Below, piece after piece: positions 11,120 to 22,309 of a stretch of 64,000 bases of DNA. Origin of the DNA: Cryptomeria japonica (Eukaryota > Streptophyta > Pinopsida > Cupressales > Cupressaceae); NCBI RefSeq assembly GCF_030272615.1, contig NC_081415.1, positions 418,648,757-418,712,756 on the forward strand, in the 5' to 3' direction. Made by a program: the position numbers and the translations under genes. The notes beneath the pieces were generated by a model that searched no databases, had not been told where the DNA came from, and saw nothing but the letters and a program-made list of their open reading frames with translations. Position 1 is the stretch's first letter. Each line of letters opens with the position of its first letter.

Positions 11120-11888
11120 TTCCGCAGATACAACACAAGTTAAATGTATCCCAGGTCGATGCAAAGCAACCTCTGCTCTAGAGATCCACAGAAAATAGAG
11201 AAAGAACTTTAATTTAATGCCATCAAGATAAAAGGCTTTAATCAAGACAGATAACTGGTATGCAACTGTATCTATTTGGAATGCAATATTACCCAAACAA
11301 CGCAATCGATCAGTCACACACAAAGTTCCATGAGTGTGATCTTTTTCAAATCCTAATATTATTTCTATCTCGTCAACCTCTAGAGGAGCCACTTGACCTG
11401 GCCCCACCCAAACCAAGATCTATTCTTCCCACTTTTCAAGAATGTATTTTTGTTCACTATCTTGCAGTTTCCCTCATGAATTTTCAATTATAGTGCATAG
11501 TTCTTCACAAAGGACACCACCACATCGTCTAGAGTCTATTCTTCAATTTTTTTCTTTCATCTCATGGAGGCCAATAGTCCTTTGTCTGAGGAAGTGCTTC
11601 CTGAATAGTCATGGGGGGAAGAGGTAATGCTTGAAATCGCCCTTCTATTGGGAGATTGTGTACATAACCTCTTGGTCTTCTGGAAGCTGAAAATTACTTC
11701 GAGTCAACCAACTCTGGTTCCACACTATATAGAAATTTTTGGATATTTCCTTCCAAATATCCTTTGGTGCAAAAACATCATTCTCATAATAGAAAAAAGG
11801 TGGTCCTTGCATGAACACATTGATTTCCTCCAAGCCTGGCCCAATAGGTTTCCTAGGAACTCCAAAACTAGTTAGTCCCTCCAGACAT
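11120..11888 (-). pseudogene. DRM-type DNA methyltransferase fragment, right arm
   Basis: Inverted copy of the left arm: 'VFMQGPPFFYYEN', 'WVGPGQVAPLEVDE', 'ILGFEKDHTHGT', 'LGNIAFQIDTVAYQLSVL', 'AEVALHRPGIHL'. It continues through the loop as 'TCVVSAEI', which still fits a DRM protein. The right copy is therefore the longer one and the left arm looks like a partial inverted copy of it. It keeps an Arg (CGA) where the left arm has TGA, but has its own frameshift (about 11690-11740) and a damaged glycine loop ('WISRAEV' for 'GIGGAEV'). Not an active gene. Confidence 0.87.
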
Positions 11889-12372
11889 AAATTAGAGACG
11901 TCACATCACACACTCCAGACATTATTTGTTTGTATTGCATACTCTCTATTTATTTATCACCCTTTAACACTTTCCTCTACTTTTCTCCAATTGCTCTCTT
12001 CTAGGCAGCCGATGAGCTTGTTTCCATGTCATTCAAGATAATGTCTGCTTGCTTTCTTTTATGAAATTTACTTGCACACGAGTCTTCAACTTGTATCTTC
12101 TGTTTCCGCACAAATATAAATTATAATTCACGCTTAGATGATAATTAAATAAAATAAGCATTTGCAAAGAAAAGATTTAGTCATTGGATGTTACATATTA
12201 TCTGACAGAAAGATCCTAGATAATTCTTGGAGAAAGGAAACATCATTGATAACCTTTTTTTGCAAATAATACTGAATCAAATAAATAAAAAATGTTTTAT
12301 GCAATTTTTAAAAGTAGAACTTGTTCAATGCTTTCATGCACCGATGATAAAGCCGTCTGACCCACAACATCT

Positions 12373-12690
12373 GATACCGTTGGAATTCCGACGACAACTA
12401 AAGAAACATCCTACAAGGATACTGTATATCCGACGTCACTTCCTTGTCAGACAGTCGTCGAGGAGCAAACATAGCATCCGTCAAAATTCTGACCGTAATC
12501 CGTCGAAATTTTTGGTCGGGGGAGCAAATATAGACGCCGTCAGAAGAGTTCATAACGTTGTCGAAATTCTAATGCAAATGGCATCGTCGGGAAGACCAAC
12601 GATGAGTTTTCAACGGTTAAATTGGTTGGAAGTCCGACGTGGTGTCGTCGGACTACTGACAATTGTCCGTCAGAAATTAGGCCCAAATGT
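12373..12690. repeat. CACTA right subterminal repeats
   Basis: Dense CCGACG, CGTCGG, CCGTCAGAA and GTCGAAATT motifs in both orientations over about 320 bp, unlike the AT-rich surroundings. They match the left subterminal vocabulary at 3743-3935. The apparent 164-residue open frame here (12227-12721) is a by-product of this array. Confidence 0.75.
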
Positions 12691-12697
12691 ACTAGTG
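12665..12697 (-). repeat. CACTA right terminal inverted repeat
   Basis: Ends ...CCCAAATGTACTAGTG, the reverse complement of CACTAGTACATTTGGG. It is followed directly by the duplicated CTT. Confidence 0.87.
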
Positions 12698-12700
12698 CTT

Positions 12701-15700
12701 GATAACATATTATGGAAGTGAGTTAAATCAACCCAAGAAACACATGTATGAAAGTCGACAACGTTATTATGTGTTTAAAAAATAAAATGTCTCAAATATC
12801 TCACTATTATATCTTGACATTCAACAAAATAAACAAAACCATATCTAGAAGACAAGTGCGTACCCAAGATTCAGCCCTTTAATTTAATGCAAGTATGTTT
12901 TAAGGTAATAGTATTTTTTGATTATTCACCAAGTAAATACTCTGCATAAAATACCTCCCTATATCCATTTCCTATTTGATGATATAGGGAACATAGCGTC
13001 TTTCTTCTCCTCATGTACCCAATTGGTAGTAATTATCCCTTGGTATACATGAAAGATGACCAACAAAGGTTTGCAACCGTGATAATTTTCACTCACTTCT
13101 ACTTATACCTTTATAAACAATAATAAATTATCATTAAACTCATACATTCTATGAATCACTAGTAGTTTCCATCTGTAGATTGCAGCAAAAAAAAGACAAC
13201 ATTCAATTGACCATAACTTTTACCCCTCTTGTCCAAATTTAAAACTTCTTTATGCTTCATAAAGAGGAAACAACCAAGAACAAAACCCAGAAAACCTTTG
13301 CAAAAAAACTCAAACACACGAGCAGTTTTTTCGACAACTAGATCCATTAGTTTATTCAGAATGATAGTTTGTCAAAATGACAATTCTAATTTTTTGTTAA
13401 TTAAATAATTCATTAAGCACCAACTAGTTGGATAATAATATAGTGGACTAATATTTGTGAATTTTTTGGATGGTTTTTTACAAGAAATAAGGGTTCATAT
13501 AGTTAAAAGATCTATCTCACATTTGTCAATTAACTGACATTCTATCAAGATATTAAACACAACTTCCAGATTATATTGAGAGCTCATACACACTTCCACA
13601 AAATTGATCAATGAGCCTCATTTCACCTTGAGAGCTCATACAAATGACATTTTTTATTTTATTTTTATAAATTTGGAAAACAATAGAAATTTGTATCAAC
13701 AAGGATAGTATTAACCATGTGGATAAATAACATTAAAAGGAGCCAACAATATCCTAGAAATTGGGCACATTCACTATCAAATATCATTGGAAGGTTTAAA
13801 TAGGAAACAAAATTAATGAAAGAACACAATGTTTACAGACAAGTATATGGGAAATCACAATGGAATAATAGGCAACGAGATATCTGTATTGTTCGCCAAA
13901 GAAGATTCATTGAACCCTAAAACCTAACTTTTTTTCACATGGGCGTAAATATGTGTGTGTTCTATGCTTTACACATGAATGGATGTGCATGGGTACACAT
14001 GCCAAGTATTCTTGTATGTAGATATGGCCAAGTATTTATACGCTTTTCCCCTCATATACAATAACTTCTTCGAGAGATTGTATTACATGTATAGAGAGGA
14101 TTTTGGTACATTTTAAAATATTTTAAAGTATTAAATATATGATAAAATCTAGGGTATGATGCTTTCTTAATCGTGGTATTCCTTAGCATGCAAAAACAAT
14201 TTTTATTAGATAAATCTAAAAAGGAATAAAAAAAGCATGCTTTGCATTTCTACAGTGCATAGAATTTGATGCAAGAAATGACTCCCACCCAACTGCAATT
14301 AGCCTTTGCTACTTTTGATCAACATAATCTTCATAATAACTTATGCACAAAATTTAGTAAAGAAACAAATCTATGCAAAAGATATCACTTAATGATTTAA
14401 AAATATGACAAATGGTCTTTGAAGCTTAGGTTGTATGATGGGGATTGAAGTTCCCTATAGTTTACTACTTCATCATGTTTCAAGTAGGTGTGCCTCTACT
14501 AATTAATTGAAGTCTATTGAGATTCATGGTCATTAATCATTGACAAAAAAAAAAAAAACCTATTGGATCATCTATAAGAAAAAATGTCTAGTTCCCTGTG
14601 CTGTGCTTATCCTTCTGAAAAGTTCATTTCTCTTCAATAATTTGAATAATACACACCACAAAAAAATGTCTAGTTCCCTGTGCTTATCCTTCTGAAAAGT
14701 TCATTTCTCTTCAATAATTTGAATAATACACACCGCAATATTACTCTCAAACATAATCAAGGTATAATATAGTAGCATTAAAGTTCTAAGAGTTCTATAC
14801 TCAATATAAAATTACCTCAAGAAGCCAAGTTCTATTTCTATGGGCTAAATAAGTTGAAGAATAGGGGGGTTTATTGAAACAAGTCTCCACGTCCCGGACC
14901 TAAGCACCATTCTTGTCTGCAACAATATATCATGAGTCATTTTTATTTCTCTTATGCATCATATTGCATACTGCCTCATTCATTTTGGGATTATTTTTTA
15001 ATAGCCTTGACTCTTGAAGTCATTATCATAATACTTAGCATGTTGAGGATTGTCCTATTCAAGTTTTAGTGTTACTATTTCTCAACCAAAGGAAAATGCC
15101 AAATTTCATTTTGTCAAAATTTGTTGAAAACTTTTCTGTGCTTCTCCCCCCCCGCTTTAAATAAAAGTCTTGTTAAACCCGTAAGCAAATGCAACTGCCA
15201 AGTGTATGGCTCTGTTTCTCGACTACTACCAACATCCTCCATGTTTATACCTTCAAGCAAATCTTTATCAATATCAACAAGGCACAAGTGGAGGCCATTT
15301 GATTTTATCTTTTCTTTTAAAATCCTTTTGTCTTCCTTTACAAATAAATGAGAATATTAACATATATATATATTTTAATATAATAATTAATTTGATATTA
15401 TTATATTCCTTTACTATACTAGCATTAATATTGTAATTTAATGTTATATATTTAATATTAATTTTTTTCTTTTAATAATAATAAATAAATAAATAAAGGG
15501 GAATGTTTTTTACATTCTTGTGCCAATTTCCCATTTATCTTGAGATCATTTAACTAAATATCGTAATGCAATTATATATCAATAAAGTAGCTTAGATTCA
15601 TGACTCGTGTTAATAAGAACTCTCCACTTATTTAATTAATAAATAGTTATATAAAAATATTTTATTCTCATACAAATATATTTATGTGTCATTCATCAAA

Positions 15701-17340
15701 TAATATAATTATTCAAGTATTGAAACCTAAACTATACAATCTTATTCACACACATGTAACCTAACTACATGAGGTTATGTGAGTGTGTGTGTCAATTCCA
15801 TCATAGAAAGTCACCCCTCCGGCTAGAACTTTTCTTGATGATATTCTCTCTTCAACCTAAGAGAATGTTAATGATTCTTGTTACACTTGCATAATTAGTT
15901 GTTGTAAATAAAGAAAATGTGCTATCAAAATCTCAAATTCTAGAGCATTCCAATGTCCCACAATGAAGTACCTATAAATCACACACACATGCAAACTAAA
16001 AATGAAAAATACAATTATCTACTTTCAAACATATGCATGCAACTACAAATCTAATTCCATTGCCCTCCTATTTCTCAAGATTTTGTATTCAAATCAACAT
16101 GGGTCTTAGAAGCATGCACAAAAGGATATGAGGAAATGGAGATTTAAGAGATTCAAATGCAAATGATACGAAAGATAGACTATGAAAACAAGAAATGCAA
16201 TAGAAAAGACTCAAAATGCAAGTATGCAAATGATAAAGAGATTTGCTAGGCTTAGAAATGAGAAGGAACAAGGTATTTATAGATGTTCTCAGGGTGGAAT
16301 CTAAGTTTTAAGACAAATGTGGGATAAAGGACTGATGTGAAGATGGAAATGTTTATCCCATATGCATTAGATAAGTGTAATTAATAGAAGTGGGATGGGA
16401 TAAATAGAAGATGAAATAGGACATGAGAGAGGTTTAGGAAATGGATGTAATGGATTTAATGAAATAATATAGAATAATAAAATAGATTTAAATAGATTTT
16501 ATGAAATAATGATGAATGAATATCATAAGACAATGAAGAATAATATGGATATTATAATGGAAAACAACATTATAAAATAATGGATCCAATGATTGATTGA
16601 TTGATTGATCTAGGGTGATGAGATTTCAAGGAGCAAGTTGATTGATTCAATAAAGCGATTAAAGATTCAGAGACATGCATTAGTTGGATAAAGCGGCTGA
16701 TTGATCTCGCCGAGATGAGTAGAATGAAGAAGAGGGTGAAGAAGGTGGTGAAGGAAATGATGAAAATAAGATGAAAGGTGATGAAAAGAAATTAAATGAA
16801 AGAAAGAGGATACGAAGGTGATGAGAATCTTGTTCTTTTTAAGTGCTTGTATCATCATCGAGCTTATAATGGCAAAAGGATATAACTCATCTGGATATGG
16901 ATTGGACCCAAATGAATCGACATACCAATTGCATGTAGGAAAACACATCTGACAGTCAAGGAATGCCCAGTTCACATAAGACCCATACGTCCTCGATGAT
17001 CTTAGACAATCATGTCCTAAAATGAGTCATCATATTACTAAGGAACAATCCACAAGTAGCAAACAAGCGAACATGCCCCATCCTCATCTTTCTAGTCAAA
17101 GACATCCTGGAGACAAAATCTCTAGTCAGAGACATCCCAGAAAAGATAAAAGACATGTCACCAAAGATAAAATAAAAAGCAATAAAAAAACACGATCAAA
17201 CAAACTTTAAGCTTTATGCCGAAATGATCCTTGTCACAAGTTGGTGCGTTTGATTTGATAGGTTTATTAGATGTTATATCTGTTTGATGTTTTGATTGTG
17301 CTTGTACAAAGTGTTTGTGTCTTCACAATGTTTATTAAAT
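12701..17340. other. Non-genic AT-rich region
   Basis: No coding region, LTR pair or terminal inverted repeat could be recognised. It contains a short tandem duplication (14579-14736), very AT-rich stretches around 15350-15720 and a (GATT)n run near 16590. Small open frames here show no protein-like features. Confidence 0.5.
14579..14736. repeat. Two-copy tandem duplication
   Basis: Two adjacent units of about 76-82 bp starting AAAAAATGTCTAGTTCCCTG, nearly identical. The first has an extra GTGCT. Recent slippage or unequal exchange. Confidence 0.85.
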
Positions 17341-17344
17341 GTTT

Positions 17345-17620
17345 TTAAATTTTGTTGAAAAGTTTTATGATTTTTAAGGTTTTTTTCAAGACTTTTACGA
17401 TTTTTAGATTTTTTTAGGAGTTTTTATGATTTTTAAGATTTTTTTTGGACATTTTATGATTTTAAAGATTTTTTTCAGGACTTTTTTATGATTTTAAAGA
17501 TTTTTTCAGGATATTTTATGATTTTATAGATTTTTTCAGGACTTTTTATGATTTTTTCAGGACATTTTATGATTTTTGAGATTTTTTTAGGACATTTTAT
17601 GATTTTAAAGATTTTTTAAT
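17345..17620. repeat. AT-rich minisatellite
   Basis: Units of about 30-40 bp built on TTTTATGATTTTAAAGATTT followed by TTTTCAGGAC, repeated about eight times with length changes. No coding content. Confidence 0.8.
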
Positions 17621-17840
17621 GTTTGCCCTTAGTGTCTAGTGAGGTAAAAGTGATTTTGAGTGGATGAATGAATGATTGGGACAAGAATGGATAAATGAAT
17701 GATGGAGAAAGCTTATACAATTTTCAAGGACTATCTCTCAATAGGATAACATGTTAATCCAAGCAAAGGGACAATATATAGCAATATAAGGCAATGATAT
17801 GGTGTAACGAATGTCATGTGGTCCGAAGGAATGGACATGT

Positions 17841-18634
17841 CAAGAGGTTTTTGCATTTTATGTCCCTAATTTTGATCAAAGATCAAATGACAAATCTGGA
17901 TAAGATAAGATAAGCATGATCAAAGGTGGTAGTGAAGGATGGAAGCTAGAAATGGACAAAATAATGGATAGGATCTCAAGGGTATGGATCAAGTGCAATA
18001 GATAGGACACATGAAGCCCACAAAGATCCTTAACCTTGTCAAGATGAAAGGTGGAAAATGGATATGTATGGATATAGAATGAATGAGGGATAATGGAGGA
18101 TGAAAGATAATGGAGGATGGGGGATAATAGAGGGATGCACATGGATGGAACTTGCCCCTAGTGAATGGTGCAAGAAAATGATAGATTATGCATGATGCTT
18201 GTTTGCCATATTTTCATCATGGTACTTTTCCAAGGTGCCACAGGAAGTGGTTTTCACTAGTGGATGAATTGTTTTCTCTTCTTTTTTTTGATTTTTCATC
18301 TTTTTCCCCTTTTTTTTGATTTTTTTTTTGTTTTTTATTTTTCCTTTTTTTTTTTCCATTATCCTTTATCCTCTACTATCCCTCATTCACTCTATAACCA
18401 TACATATCCCTTTTCCACCTTTGATATTGACAAGGTTAATGATCTTTGCAAGCTTTGTGTGTCCTATCTATTGCACTTGATCCACACTATTGAGCTCCTG
18501 TCCATTATTTTGTCCATTTCGTGCTTCCATTCTTCACTACCACCTTTGATCTTGCTTATCTTATCTTATCTTATCCAGATTTATCCTTTGATCTTTATCA
18601 AAATTAAGGACATAAAATGCAAAAACCCCTCGAC
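17841..18634. repeat. Second inverted repeat: arms about 275 bp, spacer about 240 bp
   Basis: The left arm (17841-18114) begins CAAGAGGTTTTTGCATTTTA; the right arm (18357-18634) ends with its complement ...TAAAATGCAAAAACCCCTCG. Both carry the same block, including GATAAGATAAGATAAG or its complement and a shared pseudo-peptide ('VSYLLHLIHT'). The arms have diverged by about 10-15% by eye. No terminal repeats or target duplication of a known transposon class were found. Confidence 0.85.
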
Positions 18635-18639
18635 TTCAT

Positions 18640-19132
18640 TGTTTATATATATACATACACAGACACACACACATGTGTGTGTGCGTGCATGCATATATAT
18701 GTATATACATACATATATATACACACACACACACACATATTAATGTATATATATGTATATATACATATACATACATACATATACATATACATATGTATAC
18801 GTATATATATATATGTGTGTGTGTGTGTGTATACATATATATACGTATGTATATACATACATGTCTGTATACAAACATGTTTGTATACATACATGTCTAT
18901 ATACATACATGTATGTATATATATACATGCATGTATGTATATATATACATGCATGTATATATATAGATGTATATATATACATATACATATACATCCAGGT
19001 ATATATATACATGTATATATATACATATACATATACATACAGGTATATATATATACATATATATGTATTTATATTTATATGTGTATGTATATGTATATAC
19101 ATATATATACATATGTATATATACATATTGTA

Positions 19133-19163
<31 letters not shown>

Positions 19164-19195
19164 ATATATGTATTTATATTTATATATATGTATAT
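18640..19195. repeat. Microsatellite (ATAC/TA/CA), left part
   Basis: Over 550 bp of TATATACATACATG-type repeats with CA/TG runs. Several overlapping open frames are artefacts of the repeat. It continues after element E at 28018-28169, so E sits inside it. Confidence 0.95.
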
Positions 19196-19643
19196 TGTTG
19201 GTGTAAATAATTATTCATCAGGGATATTATTACACTTTACTTAAGTTAACTTAGGATAATGCATCTCATCGTAGCTTGGATATGAGAAACTTAGGGAAGT
19301 GTGCACATAGGGATATGGCTTGTTGGAGAAATTCCACCTTTTGTGGTCTTATCTTGCTGTTACACTCCACATTCGATGGGTCATCCACCTCTTGCAGAAT
19401 ATTATATTATTTCTCCTACCTACCCCTATTTTTTCTTACCTACCCTTGTTTCTCATTGAGCCACATGTCATGATTGTGTGCTCACATATCCATATGGCAT
19501 TGCCTATATAAGCAGACCCATATTCATTGTATTGGTTAATCCAGTTGACCATTTGCATATTGATGAGAATACAATTGTTCTTGTCATTTTTTGTCTCTCT
19601 TTTGTGCTTTTCATTGTGCCCTTGATCTTGGCAAAATCTCACA
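19196..19643 (+). repeat. Element E 5' LTR
   Basis: Begins TGTTGGTGTAAATAATTATT and ends CTCACA. A possible TATA-like stretch (GCCTATATAAGCAG, around 19502) would place the promoter about 140 bp before the LTR end. Confidence 0.92.
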
Positions 19644-19655
19644 TGGTATCAGAGC
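19644..19655 (+). promoter_or_regulatory. Element E primer binding site
   Basis: TGGTATCAGAGC, the exact initiator-tRNA-Met complement, directly after the LTR's terminal CA. Confidence 0.93.
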
Positions 19656-20489
19656 TATTGGGGCTTCATTGATTGGTTTTGGGAGATATTTTTGGAAGGC
19701 TTCTATTTTCGGATTTGAGGTAATATGCATTTTGGAGGCATCCTAGAGCGTTTTCGACTTCACAATTGCGTTCGAAAGGCCATTTCCATAAAAATTGAGT
19801 ATAAACTCGACCTATTTTGGTGAAAGTCAAATTTTGTCGATTTTTATGGAAATGGGCATTTTTTTGAAAATTTTAGACACCTCTCCATTGAGCAGTTTGG
19901 TTTTTTGGGTCAACTTTGGATACTCATAACTTGCTCAATTTTGCTCGTTTTTGCATGCAATTTTTTTTTGATTTGGGCTAATTTTTTGTGCTCTCCGCAG
20001 TGGTGTGGTTATTTTCTAATTTTGGTGAACAGGTTTTTCAGAAATTTTCGGATTCTCTCAGCTGGACTTGTCCAATCCTCAATTTTGCAACTTCAAAGGC
20101 TTCGTTTGAGCTCATACGACCTCCTTTTCAGGTGCTGTTTTTTTTGAACGTGCATATTTTTTCATCCACTTTCATAATATATGATTAATTTTCAAAGATT
20201 TTGAGTGGATAATGTACTTTTAGATATTGGTGTTCTTTGGCCTACTTGGTACTTGTAATTTGCTTGGATCTTAGTTTAGATCTCTTGTATTATTAGTTTG
20301 AGTCTCCTTTGGCCTTATTGAGGTAGTTGTAAAGTTGAAATCAAAAGTCCACTTTACCATTTTTTGCAAGTGGCCCATTGTACATGCACTAAGTATAAAG
20401 TGCCAAATCATCATTTTGGGGTGGGGTTCTTTGATTGAGTGAATTTGGGGGGGTGTCTTGTGTGATTGTTCCTCTCTTTCTTTGTGCCT

Positions 20490-21499
20490 CATAAATTTCC
20501 ACCTTTAACTCCACACAATTATGCATCTTGGAAAATTAAAAAATGGAGCAAATTAATGGAAAAAGGACTCACACATTAAATAGATGGAACAATAGCAACA
20601 CCACCTGATCCTAAGGTTGATCCTAATGCTTAGTTAGAATGGCTCACTAATAATTGCATGGCTCTTGGAACTTTGCGTTAAGTATGTATTAGATGACCCC
20701 ATTTTTCACATTGAGAAGTGTACTAGAATCAAAGAGGCTTGGGAAATGTTTCAGAAATTGTATGGTCAAGTTGATGAAATCAGAGGTTATAAGATTGACA
20801 ATGAGCTCACCAACTTGGATCCCAAGAGTTTTGATACAATCCAAGATTATGTCACCAAAGCAAATGAGCTAAGAGCCAAGCTTAAGGATTGTGCAATTGG
20901 CAAAAAGGATGCTCAGTTGATATTCAACTTGTTGGACAAGCTTGCACCTAAATATGCACCATTTGTTTCTAGCTTCCAAACTCATTGTTTGACAGTGGGG
21001 AGTTCCTACATCATGCCTTCATTTGATGCTTTCATAGAAATGTTGATATTGGAACAATCTAAGTTGTTGAACATGGAGCTTCTCAAGTATTCAAAGTCCA
21101 AGGCTTTGGTGGCTAATCAAGGAAGTCAAGGGAGTCAAGGCAAGGATTCCAACAAGAAGAAGAAGCAATCTAATTCAAAGCCACAATAGGAAAAAAGATA
21201 ATCATCCTCTCCATCACAAGATGATTTTTCCTCTTCCAAGAAGGGGACTCCACCTAAGAAGGATAAACCAACTTGTGCTTATTGCAAGAAGTATGGTCAT
21301 GATGAGCATCGATGCCACACCAAGCAAGTTGATGAGTTGACAAATCTTCTTAAGAAAAATAACATCAACTTGCCATCCGCCTACAACAAGAAGGATTCAT
21401 TTCCTTCCTCTTCCTCACAGTCTAAGGGAAAAGGGCAAGCATTTGTGGCTACAACAGGTTCTTTACAGTAGTGGATACTTGACTCGGGTGCCTCTTATC
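20490..21499 (+). pseudogene. Element E Gag and start of protease
   Basis: An early block reads 'NYASWKIKKWSKLM', the usual Copia Gag opening, then frames shift. 20665-21186 is a UBN2-type Gag domain ('AWEMFQKLYGQ', 'TIQDYVTKANELRAKL'). After a TAG stop at 21187 the frame gives the knuckle CAYCKKYGHDEHRC near 21270-21312. A stop just before 'WILDSGASY' (about 21470-21494) precedes the protease active site DSGAS. Element H interrupts right after this motif. Three breaks at least, so not functional. Confidence 0.85.
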
Positions 21500-21870
21500 T
21501 GTTAGAGTATTTGGGTATTTACTTGATTAATTAAACAATATTTGTTTAATTATTTAAGTTCCCTTTATCTCTTTTACACTTAAGCTAACTTTAGGTGCAT
21601 AATAATTAATTCTTTTATTAATTATTATGTGCAAGCCTAGGTTTTCCTTTTTAGGGTTTCTTGACCTATTAGAGTTTTATTCTTTTCATTGTATTGTAAG
21701 GATTATCACATTACACATTTTTGTGAATATTGAGCTCTCATCTTTTTGAGCATATTTTCTGTGTAATTATTTTATCTATTATTTGCTTCCTTGCTTCTCC
21801 TTGTAACATGTTATTCAGCTTGCAGAGATCATTTGGGCTCCTGTGGTGTTGTATTTTCTCAACTCTCACA
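21500..21870 (+). repeat. Element H 5' LTR
   Basis: Begins TGTTAGAGTATTTGGG and ends CTCACA, the same terminal six bases as the E LTR. Confidence 0.92.
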
Positions 21871-21882
21871 TGGTATAAGAGC
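21871..21882 (+). promoter_or_regulatory. Element H primer binding site
   Basis: TGGTATAAGAGC, one mismatch from the tRNA-Met site of element E. Confidence 0.85.
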
Positions 21883-22309
21883 TTCAAATCTGCAACTATC
21901 TGTTCTTGCTTTGAGAATTTTTTGCATTGGAAGCAGATCTGGGGTTTGAGGAAGTTTTTTTTATGCACTTAGGGATAGGTCTTTTTTATCTAAGCACTTT
22001 GGGCCTAAACAAACCTCACCATCGTGCTTAGAAGGCCCAAAAACCCCTATAGTCATTTAAAACTTGACCATTTTTGGCTCCTGAGCCTCTGGGAGTATTT
22101 TTTCTCCAGTACCAGGCCGTACGACCCTGACACGCAGTTCGAGAATTTAAAAAAAAAAATATATATTTTTTGCCTTTTTACGGTATGCAGGCCAATTTTT
22201 TGAAAAAAATCATAAAAAAATAAAAAATAAAAAATCAACAAAAGTTATTGTAAAAAGGCGAAAAAATGAAGGTTTTGCAAAAATAAAAAAAATTGTTGTT
22301 TTTTGGGGG

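Larger units (their letters stand above)
9893..12370. repeat. Long inverted repeat (DRM hairpin): two arms of about 1.2 kb, loop about 22 bp
   Basis: Left arm about 9893-11119, right arm about 11142-12370, loop 11120-11141. The outer ends pair GTGGGTCAGATGGCTTT with the complement of AAAGCCGTCTGACCCAC; the inner ends pair GGATACAT with ATGTATCC. In a 136-bp stretch (left 10861-10998 against the right arm) I count 7 differences, all transitions, about 95% identity, mostly at CpG. Transcription through it from either side would give a long, nearly perfect hairpin RNA. The inverted repeat lies wholly inside the CACTA element and ends just where its right subterminal repeats begin. Confidence 0.93.
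3710..12697. mobile_element. CACTA (EnSpm-type) non-autonomous transposon carrying captured genes
   Basis: 8988 bp. The left end begins CACTAATACATTTGGCC; the right end, read on the minus strand, begins CACTAGTACATTTGGGCC. Both are flanked by the 3-bp direct repeat CTT (3707-3709 and 12698-12700), the duplication length typical of CACTA elements. Subterminal CGACGG/CCGACG-type motifs occur inside both ends. No TNP2-like transposase is recognisable, so it would need a transposase in trans. Inside are PPR-like scraps, a decayed exon and the DRM inverted repeat. The matching ends plus target duplication make this call strong. Confidence 0.88.

Noticed and set aside
10376-11888. A functional DRM methyltransferase gene
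   Set aside because: Inverted duplicate fragments with stops and frameshifts that lack the catalytic Cys region.
9893-12370. Assembly artefact (false palindrome)
   Set aside because: The arms differ at about 5% of sites with arm-specific mutations and a unique loop, which a duplicated read would not show; long-read confirmation would still be welcome.
12227-12721. 164-residue open frame
   Set aside because: Crosses the right arm, the subterminal repeats and the CACTA end; explained by the CCGACG array lacking stops.
18617-19244. Up to ten overlapping open frames of 60-197 residues (Tyr/Ile/His/Thr-rich)
   Set aside because: Translations of the ATAC/TA/CA microsatellite in all frames; no protein signal.
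19644-19655. tRNA gene suggested by TGGTATCAGAGC (also at 38598 and 21871)
   Set aside because: These are primer binding sites complementary to a tRNA 3' end; no tRNA cloverleaf is present.
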